A stretch of 64,000 bases of DNA. Source: Flammeovirgaceae bacterium UBA6059. GTDB taxonomy: Bacteria; Bacteroidota; Bacteroidia; Cytophagales; Cyclobacteriaceae. Location: positions 124,001 to 188,000 of the forward strand of contig DIYH01000004.1 in assembly GCA_002435755.1 (NCBI GenBank), in the 5' to 3' direction. Position numbers and translations under genes: made by a program. Positions 45,536-54,635 of this stretch are shown piece by piece (position 1 is the first letter of the stretch; each line of letters begins with the position of its first letter). The notes beneath the pieces were generated by a model. The model did no database searches. It was given only the letters and a program-made list of their open reading frames with translations, and was not told the DNA's origin.

Positions 45536-46432
45536 TAGGTCCTGAAGCGCAGCTTTAAGTTCGGGGTATTGATGCTGGAATCCTGTGGCAGCCATTTTTT
45601 CATTAGATACCCTATTGCCACCAAGCACAATGTTGCCCATTTCGCCAAAAATGAGTCTCATCACGAAACTCGGCACATTGGGTAAAAAAAGAGGTTTTGA
45701 TAATATGCTTGCCACAGCTTTAGTCAATTCAGCATTTGTGGCAGGCTTAGGACCAACCGCATTGTAAGTCCCTCGCATCGACGGCTCGTCTATAGACCAA
45801 AGAATCATTCGACAGAGGTCTTCAACATGGATCCAACTCATGTACTGTTGACCTGAGCCTAAGGGTGCTCCAGCAAACAACTTAATGGGTTGAACAATTT
45901 TCGGTAGAGCACCACCAGAACTGGCAAGAACAATCCCTATTCGCAATTTCACAACTCTAATGCCAAGGTCACTGATGCTATCAACGGCCGCTTCCCATTG
46001 CTTTACTACATCTGCTAAAAAATCATTAGCCACTGTGCTTTCTTCTGTGATCAACTCATCTCCCGTATCATAGCCATAGATCCCCACCGCTGAAGCGCTC
46101 ACAAAGACCTCTGGTCGTTTCTGCAGATTTGCCAACTGGTCATGAAGCAGGACGGTTGATTTGATACGACTTTCTAAAATCTCTTTTTTGCGTGCCTCTG
46201 TCCAGCGACCATCAGCCACACCTGCACCAGCCAGATGGACTACTGCTTGCAGGCCTTTCATTGCCAGAGGATCAATCGTTTGCTTGTCAATACTCCAATT
46301 GTATAGATCTTTTGATTCGTCGGTTGATCGCCTGCTTAGCAATGCTACCTCTCCCTTCTTTGACAGTAATAACTCTTTGAGTCGATTTCCTACCAAACCT
46401 GTACCACCGGTAATCAATATTTTGTTGCCCAT
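45524..46432 (-). CDS. TIGR01777-family NAD(P)-dependent epimerase (SDR39U1 type)
   Basis: 302 residues. The nucleotide-binding motif ITGGTGLVGNRL is at residues 6-17. Other family blocks are VVHLAGAGVADGRWTEARKK, FVSASAVGIYGYDTGDE, GQQYMSWIHVEDLCRMI and a C-terminal DUF1731-like segment (GNIVLGGNRVSNEKMAATGF). Family members are atypical short-chain dehydrogenases often called cell-division inhibitor SulA-like by old annotations; the true substrate is unknown. It is convergent with and overlaps the phosphatase-like gene, and divergent from the next gene. Confidence 0.9.
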   Translation of the reverse strand: MGNKILITGGTGLVGNRLKELLLSKKGEVALLSRRSTDESKDLYNWSIDKQTIDPLAMKGLQAVVHLAGAGVADGRWTEARKKEILESRIKSTVLLHDQLANLQKRPEVFVSASAVGIYGYDTGDELITEESTVANDFLADVVKQWEAAVDSISDLGIRVVKLRIGIVLASSGGALPKIVQPIKLFAGAPLGSGQQYMSWIHVEDLCRMILWSIDEPSMRGTYNAVGPKPATNAELTKAVASILSKPLFLPNVPSFVMRLIFGEMGNIVLGGNRVSNEKMAATGFQHQYPELKAALQDLLLS

Positions 46433-46486
46433 GTAAATGTGTCTTTGGCTTTCGCGTTAAGTTTACAATGTATTGAATTAACCAAT

Positions 46487-47131
46487 ATGTATCGGATTTG
46501 CTTTAAGGCAGGGCTATTCTTTTTCTTCTCCCTCTATGGCCTACTGGCGAATGCCCAGAATTTGGCCCTTGCCAACCAAGAGAAAACGGTCACTATTCAG
46601 GAGCTTTCTGGCGTAGGATATGAAGCCATCGTCGATTTTGACTACAAAAGTGTCAAAAAAGATTTTTGGAGGTTTTGCAACGGCTTTGCCAAACTAGAGA
46701 ACATGCGGAAGTACTATGAAGTGATTGTTCCACCGGCCTCAGAAGAAGCTAATGCCAGCATCAAAATATGGGTCGAACTCAAACCTCTCAAAGCCAGGAC
46801 GCAAATAAGGGCACTGCTCAACCCGGAGGATATGGATAGTGCAACAAAGACCAAAAACCAGTCCTCAGCAGACAAACTGATCCGGGAGTTTAAGATCTTC
46901 TTTTATCAAAAATGGATCCAGGGCAATTTTGCAATTATAGAGAAGGAGAATGCAAAGCTCAGCAGAAGGGAACAGAAGCTCAAGCAGCGGATTGACCGGG
47001 CTAAGGAAAAGGGTTCAACAGGGCCAAAATTGAAAAGCCTTGAGACAGCAAAGACGCAGGTCTCAAATAAGCTTAGCCAAGGCCTGGCAAGACTTGAACA
47101 GTTGAAAGCAAAGCTGGGAGAGGTGAAATGA
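46487..47131 (+). CDS. Secreted hypothetical protein with C-terminal coiled coil
   Basis: 214 residues from the ATG at 46487, which places a signal peptide at the N-terminus (FKAGLFFFFSLYGLLANA, cleaved before QN). The first half of the mature protein is beta-rich (VTIQELSGVGYEAIVDFDYK, YYEVIVPPASEEANASIKIW); the second half (about 135-214) is a lysine- and glutamine-rich coiled coil (EKENAKLSRREQKLKQRIDR). It is probably periplasmic. I do not recognise a family. It is followed by a hairpin (47133-47159) shared with the convergent TonB-dependent receptor gene. Confidence 0.65.
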   Translation: MYRICFKAGLFFFFSLYGLLANAQNLALANQEKTVTIQELSGVGYEAIVDFDYKSVKKDFWRFCNGFAKLENMRKYYEVIVPPASEEANASIKIWVELKPLKARTQIRALLNPEDMDSATKTKNQSSADKLIREFKIFFYQKWIQGNFAIIEKENAKLSRREQKLKQRIDRAKEKGSTGPKLKSLETAKTQVSNKLSQGLARLEQLKAKLGEVK

Positions 47132-47160
47132 AAAAGGTCACTCACAATGAATGACCTTTA
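47131..47160. terminator. Shared hairpin between convergent genes
   Basis: AAAGGTCA (47133-47140) pairs with TGACCTTT (47152-47159). The T-run is stronger on the minus strand, so it mainly serves the TonB-dependent receptor gene (stop at 47174). Confidence 0.6.
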
Positions 47161-47173
47161 TAATACTCTTTCT

Positions 47174-50017
47174 CTAGAAACTTCTACTATACTTAATCCT
47201 AAAGGCTCTGCCCGGGTCTCTGGAAGTCTCCAGGTAATCAGCACTATTGAATGAGGATACTTCTCTGTCAATAGTATCTCCAAGGATATTGGTCACGCGT
47301 AAACCGATAGTATTTTGATCTGAGGCGCCAAATCTTTTAGTAATGTTGAAGTTTAAACTATTGAATGGTACCGCATAAGTGTCTGGCGCCCTATTAATAC
47401 CAACGACCGCTAATGTGCGACTCTGACGATTAAAGGATAGTCCCGCTTGCCATCCGTTTTCAAAATTGTCATAATTGATGGAAGCATTAACAATAAAAGG
47501 AGCCTGACCAAGAAAATCTCTTGTGTCACTCAACTCTTCACCATCTCTCAATCCGTTTTCTCTACCCACTCGCTCTGTAGAGTCAATCTCTACCTGCGCC
47601 TCTGTAAAGGTCAGATTGGTCACAAAAGTGAAGTTTTCTAAGACCGGTGAAACGAAATCAAGTTTCTTACGGAGCTCAAATTCAATTCCATAAGTAGTAG
47701 CATCACCTACGTTAGTCGGTTTAAAGTCGTTTGGTTGAGTAGGTTGTCTTACAAGCTCAATCGGATTTTGGAAGTATTTGTAAAATGCACCAATTGAGAA
47801 CATTTGTCCTTCCGATAAGAAATACTCCCATCGCAAATCATAGTTGTCAATGTTTGTCTCTACAAGGTCAATGTTACCAATAAAAGTACGACCAGTCAGT
47901 ACGTCCTGAATTTCAGCTGTAGACAATTCCTTGAAGCTTGGTCGCGCTATAGTTCTTGAATAAGAAGCTCTGATATTAGAGTTTTCTACTACTTCATAGA
48001 TGAGATTAACTGATGGAAAGAACTCGAACGAGTCTAAAACTTTCTCATCCTCGAAAACTCGGCCTGCCGGACTTCCTGTTAGCGCCTCCTGATTCAAACC
48101 GGTATAATGCTGAGTATACTGCTCTACTCTGACCCCTACGATTGACTTAAGCTTCTCGGTAAACGACAGCTCACTCGAGAGATAAGCACCTAGTATGTTG
48201 ACTCTACCTGAATAAGTATTGGATTCAACATATCGGTCATTGATGGCTGTTCCTCGTCCTTCATTTTCAGAAAGTATATTTTCTTCCGCCAATAGTCTAT
48301 CCGGGTCACCATCTAACTCAAGTGCAGCCTGGGAGCCCCTGATCGAAATAAAAAAATCCTGAATTTCAAAATCTCGCGTTTTGTAAATATTGCTTACCCC
48401 AGCTCTAAGCTTCGAATCATTACCATTAACCTTGATGTTCTTTGTAAAATCAAGCTTACCTACGTAATTCTGTTCATCAAGAAGTCTCCAAATTCTATTA
48501 GGCTCTCCTCCCTCTTGAGGAACGATTGATAAACTTCCATCATCCTCATCCATTGTGAACGGTGTAATCCTCACATCCTGATCATTTATAGTAGAAAAGG
48601 TCGCAGAGCCTTTCCATTGCAATTCTGCATCAATGGTCGGGAAGAAATGCTCTCCTTTTAGCAGAGCATTTGTCAAAAAACGCTCAGTGTATTCAAGGTT
48701 ATCAACGACAGATGTATTGAAATTCTCATTGGATCTGACCCTGGTTCTCATGGCTGTTCGCTGGGTGCCATTTTGAATATGAAGTCCTTGTAGACTAATC
48801 TTAGAATAGTTGGTCTTAATAGCTCCACCCAATAAAGCGCTTACCTGAACATCGTTGATACCTAGCGGCCCGAAGAATCGTGTGTCTGGCTCAAGTTCGG
48901 TTTCAGATTTACTATTGGGCTTTAGATAAGCCGCGTCAATGGCATTCTCAAAGTAGGTATTGTTGTTTTGATAATTTAGAGCAGCATTATATCCTAACGT
49001 ATAGCCAGACTTTTCAAACTGGTTCCCAGCTGAAAGCCCCAAACTCATATTAGGTAAACTTGTCTTGGTCCTGGATGCCATATAAGGGCTGAAACTCTGT
49101 GTAATGGCCCTGGTAGTAGGGTTATCCTGACCAGGAGGTGGGATATCACCTTCTCTTGAATTAAAAGGAAGTTCTCTTGTGCCATCATCAAACCCCAACC
49201 AATCAGTACCACCACCAGGGTAGGTCAGATAATCTGAATTCAGATGCATAGCGGGGTTATAGCCCAAGCTAGCCGATACATTAAGTGTCTTTTCTTCGGG
49301 AAAATCCTTTGTTTCTATATTAACAGTGCCACCAACAAAATCTGCAGATAACTCCGGCGTAAAAGTTTTATATACAACTATGTTGTCAATCACATTAGTT
49401 GGAAAAATATCAATTTGAATTGCATTTCGATCCGGATCCAAACCTGGTATCTCCATATTGTCCAGGTTAGTCTTTGTATACCTATCGCCTAGTCCGCGAA
49501 CAAAGACGTACTGGCCTCCTTGCACTGAAACTCCGGGCACCCTTCTGATCGCTCCCGCAGCATCACTATCGCCGATTCTCTTAAATGATTCTGATGAGAT
49601 ACCATCAATCATGTTAGGCGACTTTTTCTTGACTGTAAGTAAGGCCGCTTCGGTAGTTTTGATCGCTTCCGCTGTAATGACCACTTCTGCCAGCTGTTCT
49701 ACAGACTCCCCTAAGGGTATTTTTTCAATCAAGGTAACTTCTCCAGCCTGAACAATAACTCCTGAAACAGTGACAGTCTCATAAGAAACAAAGCTTGCTT
49801 GTACGTCATACGTACCGGGTTCCACTTTAATAGCAAAGTTTCCTTCCAAATCAGTTGCTGCGCCATTTGTTGTACCAGCTATAAGTACTGTAACACCAAT
49901 GAGTTCTTCACCAGTAGCATTATCAATTACTTTGCCTCTTATAGTACCGGTCTGTGCCTGGACTAAGAGAGTTGAGAAAAACAACGAAAGAAGAATAATT
50001 GATTTAAGGTAGTTCAT
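47174..50017 (-). CDS. TonB-dependent outer-membrane receptor
   Basis: 947 residues. Signal peptide (YLKSIILLSLFFSTLLVQAQ), then a carboxypeptidase-regulatory-like domain at about 23-108 (GTIRGKVIDNATGEELIGVT, GTYDVQASFVSYETVTVSGV), a plug domain at about 115-235 (AAGAIRRVPGVSVQGGQYVF, VRGLGDRYTKTNLDNMEIPG, FVGGTVNIETKDFPE) and a 22-strand barrel to the C-terminus (SRSF). It imports a large or scarce nutrient with energy from TonB. It lacks the SusC signature and has no SusD neighbour; instead the preceding gene encodes a beta-helix lipoprotein. A strong terminator lies between them, and a candidate -7 box sits at 50047-50040. Confidence 0.93.
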   Translation of the reverse strand: MNYLKSIILLSLFFSTLLVQAQTGTIRGKVIDNATGEELIGVTVLIAGTTNGAATDLEGNFAIKVEPGTYDVQASFVSYETVTVSGVIVQAGEVTLIEKIPLGESVEQLAEVVITAEAIKTTEAALLTVKKKSPNMIDGISSESFKRIGDSDAAGAIRRVPGVSVQGGQYVFVRGLGDRYTKTNLDNMEIPGLDPDRNAIQIDIFPTNVIDNIVVYKTFTPELSADFVGGTVNIETKDFPEEKTLNVSASLGYNPAMHLNSDYLTYPGGGTDWLGFDDGTRELPFNSREGDIPPPGQDNPTTRAITQSFSPYMASRTKTSLPNMSLGLSAGNQFEKSGYTLGYNAALNYQNNNTYFENAIDAAYLKPNSKSETELEPDTRFFGPLGINDVQVSALLGGAIKTNYSKISLQGLHIQNGTQRTAMRTRVRSNENFNTSVVDNLEYTERFLTNALLKGEHFFPTIDAELQWKGSATFSTINDQDVRITPFTMDEDDGSLSIVPQEGGEPNRIWRLLDEQNYVGKLDFTKNIKVNGNDSKLRAGVSNIYKTRDFEIQDFFISIRGSQAALELDGDPDRLLAEENILSENEGRGTAINDRYVESNTYSGRVNILGAYLSSELSFTEKLKSIVGVRVEQYTQHYTGLNQEALTGSPAGRVFEDEKVLDSFEFFPSVNLIYEVVENSNIRASYSRTIARPSFKELSTAEIQDVLTGRTFIGNIDLVETNIDNYDLRWEYFLSEGQMFSIGAFYKYFQNPIELVRQPTQPNDFKPTNVGDATTYGIEFELRKKLDFVSPVLENFTFVTNLTFTEAQVEIDSTERVGRENGLRDGEELSDTRDFLGQAPFIVNASINYDNFENGWQAGLSFNRQSRTLAVVGINRAPDTYAVPFNSLNFNITKRFGASDQNTIGLRVTNILGDTIDREVSSFNSADYLETSRDPGRAFRIKYSRSF

Positions 50018-50039
50018 ATCCCTTTTTTAAAAATTGACG

Positions 50040-50047
50040 CAAAGTTA
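50040..50047 (-). promoter_or_regulatory. Candidate -7 promoter element of the TonB-dependent receptor
   Basis: TAACTTTG on the minus strand (50047-50040) matches TAnnTTTG and lies 22 bases before the start codon. No clear TTTG is found at the expected -33 distance, so the promoter would be weak or activator dependent. Confidence 0.3.
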
Positions 50048-50133
50048 GATTTTTGACCTACTCAGTGAGTTAATCGAAAATTACATCTTGGTTAAGCTAT
50101 TGTTAACATCCGGATGGATTCTGGTACATTGAG

Positions 50134-50174
50134 AAAAAAAAACCTGTAAGCTTTATGCTTACAGGTTTTTTTAT
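50134..50174. terminator. Strong bidirectional terminator
   Basis: AACCTGTAAGC (50141-50151) and GCTTACAGGTT (50157-50167) form a perfect 11-base-pair stem with a five-base loop, flanked by A-rich and T-rich tails. It lies between the lipoprotein stop (50190) and the receptor start (50017) on the minus strand and should separate their expression. Confidence 0.9.
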
Positions 50175-50189
50175 TTGTTGCTCCCAACC

Positions 50190-51914
50190 CTAGTTAGTTA
50201 CACTAGGAATTGAAGACCAGCCGGCGAATGTTTGCGCAGTGAAAGACCATCCAAGATCGGTAAGGTCAGCACCTGAAGATGGTGCCTCCGTATCTCCAAG
50301 CACAGAGTTACCGTTGGCTGCCTCAGCAAATTTCGCATCACCAAGAGCCGCGTAGTTATTAGTTTCATCACCCTTAGCATCCATAATGTCGGCTAAAGTG
50401 GCATTTGAATTACCTCTGAACTGGAGGCCAGTGAAATTAGTAGTTTCAGTATCAATGTAGTTGATAGAGTTACTGTAGTCAGGCGCATCAGAATCACCTT
50501 GATCAAGCTCTATGTCCGCACTACCTTCAAAATTGAAGAAGAATACATTGGTAAGTGTGTGCTCAGAATCATCTCTGAAATCAGCCATACCTGAAGAATT
50601 CGCTCCCCAAACAGAACCATTAATGAAGTTACCTACACCTGTTGGGTCACCCTCCGGGCCGTCAAGCTCAAATGCATGATCTGCAGTTTCATTAGTGCCG
50701 AGGTAAACAAAGTTATCAACAGTGCCACTCCAAGCTTGATCTGTATCATATCCGTCATCTTCCTGACCCCATACAATGAAATTAGTAATATTAACAGTAC
50801 CACCGAAGATCTCAGTGCCATCATCGGCAGAAGCAATAGACTCTACATGATCAACCACAGTACCAGAACCAACTCCGCCAAGTGTCAGACCTTGAAGTTC
50901 GTTACCAGGTCCTAACTGAGTACCTGTAAATCTGATAGACACATATCTTATCACACCACTATTGTCGGCGGCATCAGATCCTCCATATGTTGCCTGTGGA
51001 ACAGAAGAAGGAATACCTTCAATAGTTGTAGTAGCACCGTCACCAGAGCTTATAGGAGCATTACCAAGAACGATAACACCGCCCCATTTTCCTATGTCTA
51101 GATCTACGTCCAACGTACTATTAGTAAATCCGTCACCGTTATCAACAATCGCATCAGTTGCAGTATCGAAGTAAGGTAGTCCTGCAACATTGATGTTGTC
51201 TTCAAGTGCTGTGAAAACGATAGGTTCCGCAGCGGTTCCTTCAGCCATAATAGTTGCACCAGCTGCCACAAGCAATACTGAAGACAATGCGCCTTGACCG
51301 GGAGCACCTTTGATGATCGTACCAGGTTCGATAGTCAAGGTAGCACCAGCGTCTACGATTACACGACCATTAAGCACCCAAACAACATCTTTTGTGAAAG
51401 TGTAATCCCTGTTGATGATTCCGGTTACCTCATTTTGAGGGTATGATGTTACCATATCTTCATCTGGACCTCTCTCTTCAGCCGCATCTATAACTGTAAA
51501 AGTATCAGGATCAGGAATGACTACTTCTCCGCCATCGATGCTAATCACTGCTGTAGCTGAAGCAGTTTGATTCTCTGAGTCGGTCACAGTAAGGGTCACA
51601 GATGCTGCACCAGCCTCGTCGGCTGCTGTGAAGTCAACGGAAACAGATCCACCATCTACTGTTCCCGAAGAAGAACCCAATGTGACATTGTTACCGACAG
51701 CACTCCAGTCTGCAGTCAAATCAGCATCAATGCTCACGGTAAAAGAAGCAGATCCTGCAGCACCTGCATCTACTTCTATAATAGATGAAGAGGTTGATAC
51801 CGTAGGAGCGTCAAACGTAGGATCCGGAGTAGGCGCTGGATCATCGTCATCTCCACAAGAGATGGCGAAAATCATAACAGCCGCCATAGAAAGTAAGGAT
51901 AGTAATTTTTTCAT
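50190..51914 (-). CDS. Surface-exposed beta-helix lipoprotein, partner of the TonB-dependent receptor
   Basis: 574 residues. The lipoprotein signal ends at FAISC, and the following GDDDDPAP is an acidic export tag of the type that moves Bacteroidota lipoproteins to the cell surface. Residues about 37-130 look like an immunoglobulin-like or BACON-type domain (GSASFTVSIDADLTADWSAV, ASVTLTVTDSENQTASATA). Residues about 155-560 form a parallel beta-helix-like region (NGRVIVDAGATLTIEPGTII, TVDHVESIASADDGTEIFGG, LTNVFFFNFEGSADIEL). It lies upstream of the TonB-dependent receptor, in the common pairing of receptor and surface lipoprotein, so it may capture the ligand. The substrate is unknown. Confidence 0.8.
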   Translation of the reverse strand: MKKLLSLLSMAAVMIFAISCGDDDDPAPTPDPTFDAPTVSTSSSIIEVDAGAAGSASFTVSIDADLTADWSAVGNNVTLGSSSGTVDGGSVSVDFTAADEAGAASVTLTVTDSENQTASATAVISIDGGEVVIPDPDTFTVIDAAEERGPDEDMVTSYPQNEVTGIINRDYTFTKDVVWVLNGRVIVDAGATLTIEPGTIIKGAPGQGALSSVLLVAAGATIMAEGTAAEPIVFTALEDNINVAGLPYFDTATDAIVDNGDGFTNSTLDVDLDIGKWGGVIVLGNAPISSGDGATTTIEGIPSSVPQATYGGSDAADNSGVIRYVSIRFTGTQLGPGNELQGLTLGGVGSGTVVDHVESIASADDGTEIFGGTVNITNFIVWGQEDDGYDTDQAWSGTVDNFVYLGTNETADHAFELDGPEGDPTGVGNFINGSVWGANSSGMADFRDDSEHTLTNVFFFNFEGSADIELDQGDSDAPDYSNSINYIDTETTNFTGLQFRGNSNATLADIMDAKGDETNNYAALGDAKFAEAANGNSVLGDTEAPSSGADLTDLGWSFTAQTFAGWSSIPSVTN

Positions 51915-52083
51915 TAGAGAGTAATTTTTAGAATTCAGTCCAACTTTAATTTGTGGAGCAAATTTGCCTCTCTAATGTTAAGTGGTCAGGACTCGCTTGT
52001 TACCAAATCTTTAAACTAATGTGACTTTCTTTAAGCCACTTTTATCTGCGTTAACAAACTGTTAAGACAGTCGCTGTACGACC

Positions 52084-53076
52084 TTACCTATTGATATTGA
52101 CCTTATTAAGAATGGTGCTGACGATCTGTCCTGTGCTGATACCGTCTGCCTCCGCTTCATAGTTGAGAATGATCCTGTGGTTGAAGATATCTTCGGCGAC
52201 TTCCTTGATATCTTCAGGTAAGACATAATCACGTTCATCGAAGTAAGCCACTGCTTTGGCAGCCAGGTTAAGATTGATTGAAGCACGGGGGGAGGCCCCA
52301 AACTGAATATACTGGGCCTCTTCAGCTAAGCCGTATTCTTTGGGCTTCCTCGTAGCAAAAACCAACTCAATGATGTACTTCTCGAGAGATTCTGACATAT
52401 TGACCTGGTTGATCTCATTGCGAATAGCGAATATATCATCCTTACTCAGTATCGTTGAGACTTTGCTCTCGAAGCTCATATTAGCCATGCGGCGCATTAC
52501 TTCCAGTTCCTCATCCTTCGAAGGGTAGTCTACATGCACCTTCATCATGAATCTATCTACCTGCGCTTCAGGCAATGGATAGGTCCCCTCCTGGTCGACA
52601 GGGTTTTGAGTGGCCAGCACCAAAAACGGCCTGTCAAGGCCAAAAGTGCTTTCGCCTATAGTCACCTGCTTCTCCTGCATCGCCTCCAACAAGGCTGATT
52701 GCACTTTAGCTGGCGATCGGTTGACCTCATCCGCTAATATGATATTAGCGAAGATTGGGCCTTTCTTAGTCTCAAATTTAGACGCCTGCTGGTTGTAGAT
52801 CATCGTACCAATCAGATCGGCTGGGAGAAGGTCGGGAGTAAATTGGATGCGTTTAAAATCCAGGTGCAGCACATCAGCCAGGGTATTCACGGTAAGCGTC
52901 TTGGCCAAGCCGGGAACACCTTCCAATAATATGTGACCGTTAGTGAAAAGACCGATCAACAGCCGGTCGACCATATACTGCTGACCGACTACTGTTTTAC
53001 CTACTTCAGCACTTACCTCTTTGATCTTTCGCTGGTGCTCTTGTTTGATATCGCTTTTCACTACTTCAGCTTCCAT
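52084..53076 (-). CDS. MoxR-family AAA ATPase
   Basis: 330 residues. Walker A GVPGLAKT lies at about 53-60, Walker B in NIILADEVNRSPAKVQSALL, sensor 1 in FLVLATQNPVDQEGTYPLPE and sensor 2 near GASPRASINLNLAAKA. MoxR ATPases act as chaperones, mostly with DUF58 and von Willebrand factor A proteins encoded next to them. None of these partners follows here; the next gene downstream is the beta-helix lipoprotein, 169 bases away. The promoter upstream (53222-53192) is a good match to the Bacteroidota consensus, with a leader of about 110 bases. Confidence 0.93.
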   Translation of the reverse strand: MEAEVVKSDIKQEHQRKIKEVSAEVGKTVVGQQYMVDRLLIGLFTNGHILLEGVPGLAKTLTVNTLADVLHLDFKRIQFTPDLLPADLIGTMIYNQQASKFETKKGPIFANIILADEVNRSPAKVQSALLEAMQEKQVTIGESTFGLDRPFLVLATQNPVDQEGTYPLPEAQVDRFMMKVHVDYPSKDEELEVMRRMANMSFESKVSTILSKDDIFAIRNEINQVNMSESLEKYIIELVFATRKPKEYGLAEEAQYIQFGASPRASINLNLAAKAVAYFDERDYVLPEDIKEVAEDIFNHRIILNYEAEADGISTGQIVSTILNKVNINR

Positions 53077-53191
53077 TCAGGCCTTTTTTATTCTAATTAT
53101 TCTTCAGAGCTCAGCCCTGAAATACCTATAAAAACATTCCCACAACATGTGCGGAGTATGCTATCTCCTTGAAAGCGGGGAATCCAGTGCG

Positions 53192-53222
53192 CAAAAGTAT
53201 GGCAAGTTTTACGTTAATCAAA
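53192..53222 (-). promoter_or_regulatory. Bacteroidota-type promoter of moxR
   Basis: On the minus strand TTTG (53222-53219) is separated by 19 bases from TACTTTTG (53199-53192), a full match to TTTG-N19-TAnnTTTG. The moxR start at 53076 lies about 110 bases downstream. Confidence 0.6.
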
Positions 53223-53280
53223 CCTCTCCTGTTATCATCGGAGTGATCAATCGATGTTAAAAAATGTTAATTGGCTAACC

Positions 53281-54483
53281 TCACTTCAACACAGTATCTA
53301 CTACGATCTTACCGTGGAGTGAGCGGTGTACCGGGCACCTGTCAGCGATCTCCAACAAGCGTTTGCGCTGTTCTTCCGATAGGTCGCCGGTCAGCTTAAG
53401 CTCTAGTGTGATGTGATCCACTTTAGACGTGGACTTCTCCTCACAGTCTTCCCGATGCTTCTTTTCATGTCTTAGCCTGACCTCAACTTGATCAAGCGGC
53501 CATTGCTTGTGGTCAGCGTACATACGAAGTGTCATACTTGTACACGCTCCCAACGAAGCTGAGAGATAGCCGTAAGGTGTAGGTCCGAGGTTACTACCAC
53601 CTACAGAAGTCGGTTCATCGGCAATCATCCTATGCTTACCTATAGCCACCTCTGTAGTGTATCCTTGAGCTCCGGTACGGGTCATCACTTCCTCGTCATC
53701 GATGACCTCATGGTATTGATCCATATTTACATACCTGGTAGCCCAGTTGGCGATCATTAGTCCTACATAATTGGAATCCTCCTTGTTAAATAAAAGATGA
53801 TCTGCTCCATCCAATGTGATGAAGCTCTTAGGATGCTTCGCGGCAGTGTAGATCTGCGCCGCATTTTCAATACTAACAATACTATCCTGAGGTGAATGCA
53901 GTACCAACAAAGCCTTGCCCAAACGTCCTATTACCTCACTGCTATCAAATTGATCTATATCATCCAAAAACTGTTTTTTTATTTTGAATGGTCTCCCACC
54001 AATGTCAACAGTAGCCTCGCCGCTGACCTTGATGTCGTCGATCTTCTCCTTCAGCAAGGCTTTCACATGCGGTGGATCAGCAGGTGCTCCTATAGTGGCA
54101 ACCGCCTGCACCTTTTCTAGCTGTCCAGCAGTGTACAATACAGCCGCACCACCAAGAGAATGGCCAATGAGCAGTTTCGGTGCTTCATAGTGATCCTCCA
54201 GGTACTCATAAGCCTCTATCAGATCATTGATGTTAGTACTAAAGTTCGTATCCGAAAAATCTCCTTCACTCTCTCCCAAACCTGTAAAGTCAAACCTGAG
54301 AACAGCAATATTGTGTTGCGTGAGTGCCCGACTGATATTGACCACAGCCGTCAATGTCTTAGAGCAGGTGAAGCAATGAGCAAAAATAGCATATGCCACA
54401 GGACGGCTGGTGATAGGCATATCCAGAATACCGCTTAGTTTTTGTTCCCCCTTGTTTTTGAAGTTGATTTTCTCTGATCTCAT
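53281..54483 (-). CDS. Alpha/beta hydrolase fused to an OsmC-like peroxidase domain
   Basis: 400 residues. The N-terminal alpha/beta hydrolase (about 1-255) has the nucleophile Ser109 in LLIGHSLGGAAVL, with likely Asp200 (VLHSPQDSIV) and His229 (LDGADHLLF) completing the triad. The C-terminal OsmC-like domain (about 265-400) has the two redox cysteines Cys314 (SLGACTSMTL) and Cys383 (DRCPVHRSLHG). OsmC proteins reduce organic hydroperoxides; the fused hydrolase may release or act on an esterified substrate. This fusion occurs elsewhere in bacteria as one polypeptide. The gene stands alone between moxR and a divergent secreted-protein gene. Confidence 0.93.
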   Translation of the reverse strand: MRSEKINFKNKGEQKLSGILDMPITSRPVAYAIFAHCFTCSKTLTAVVNISRALTQHNIAVLRFDFTGLGESEGDFSDTNFSTNINDLIEAYEYLEDHYEAPKLLIGHSLGGAAVLYTAGQLEKVQAVATIGAPADPPHVKALLKEKIDDIKVSGEATVDIGGRPFKIKKQFLDDIDQFDSSEVIGRLGKALLVLHSPQDSIVSIENAAQIYTAAKHPKSFITLDGADHLLFNKEDSNYVGLMIANWATRYVNMDQYHEVIDDEEVMTRTGAQGYTTEVAIGKHRMIADEPTSVGGSNLGPTPYGYLSASLGACTSMTLRMYADHKQWPLDQVEVRLRHEKKHREDCEEKSTSKVDHITLELKLTGDLSEEQRKRLLEIADRCPVHRSLHGKIVVDTVLK

Positions 54484-54635
54484 AAATAATGTTCGGTTAC
54501 GCGATGGTATTCAATATAGCACAACCTATGGTCACAGAGGCGATTCGTTAGCCGGTTGCTGTGACTGGCCGTGACCTACTCATATACGATTTGTACATTT
54601 TTAGTTAGATTAGAAGAAACCTTTTATAGTCCTAA

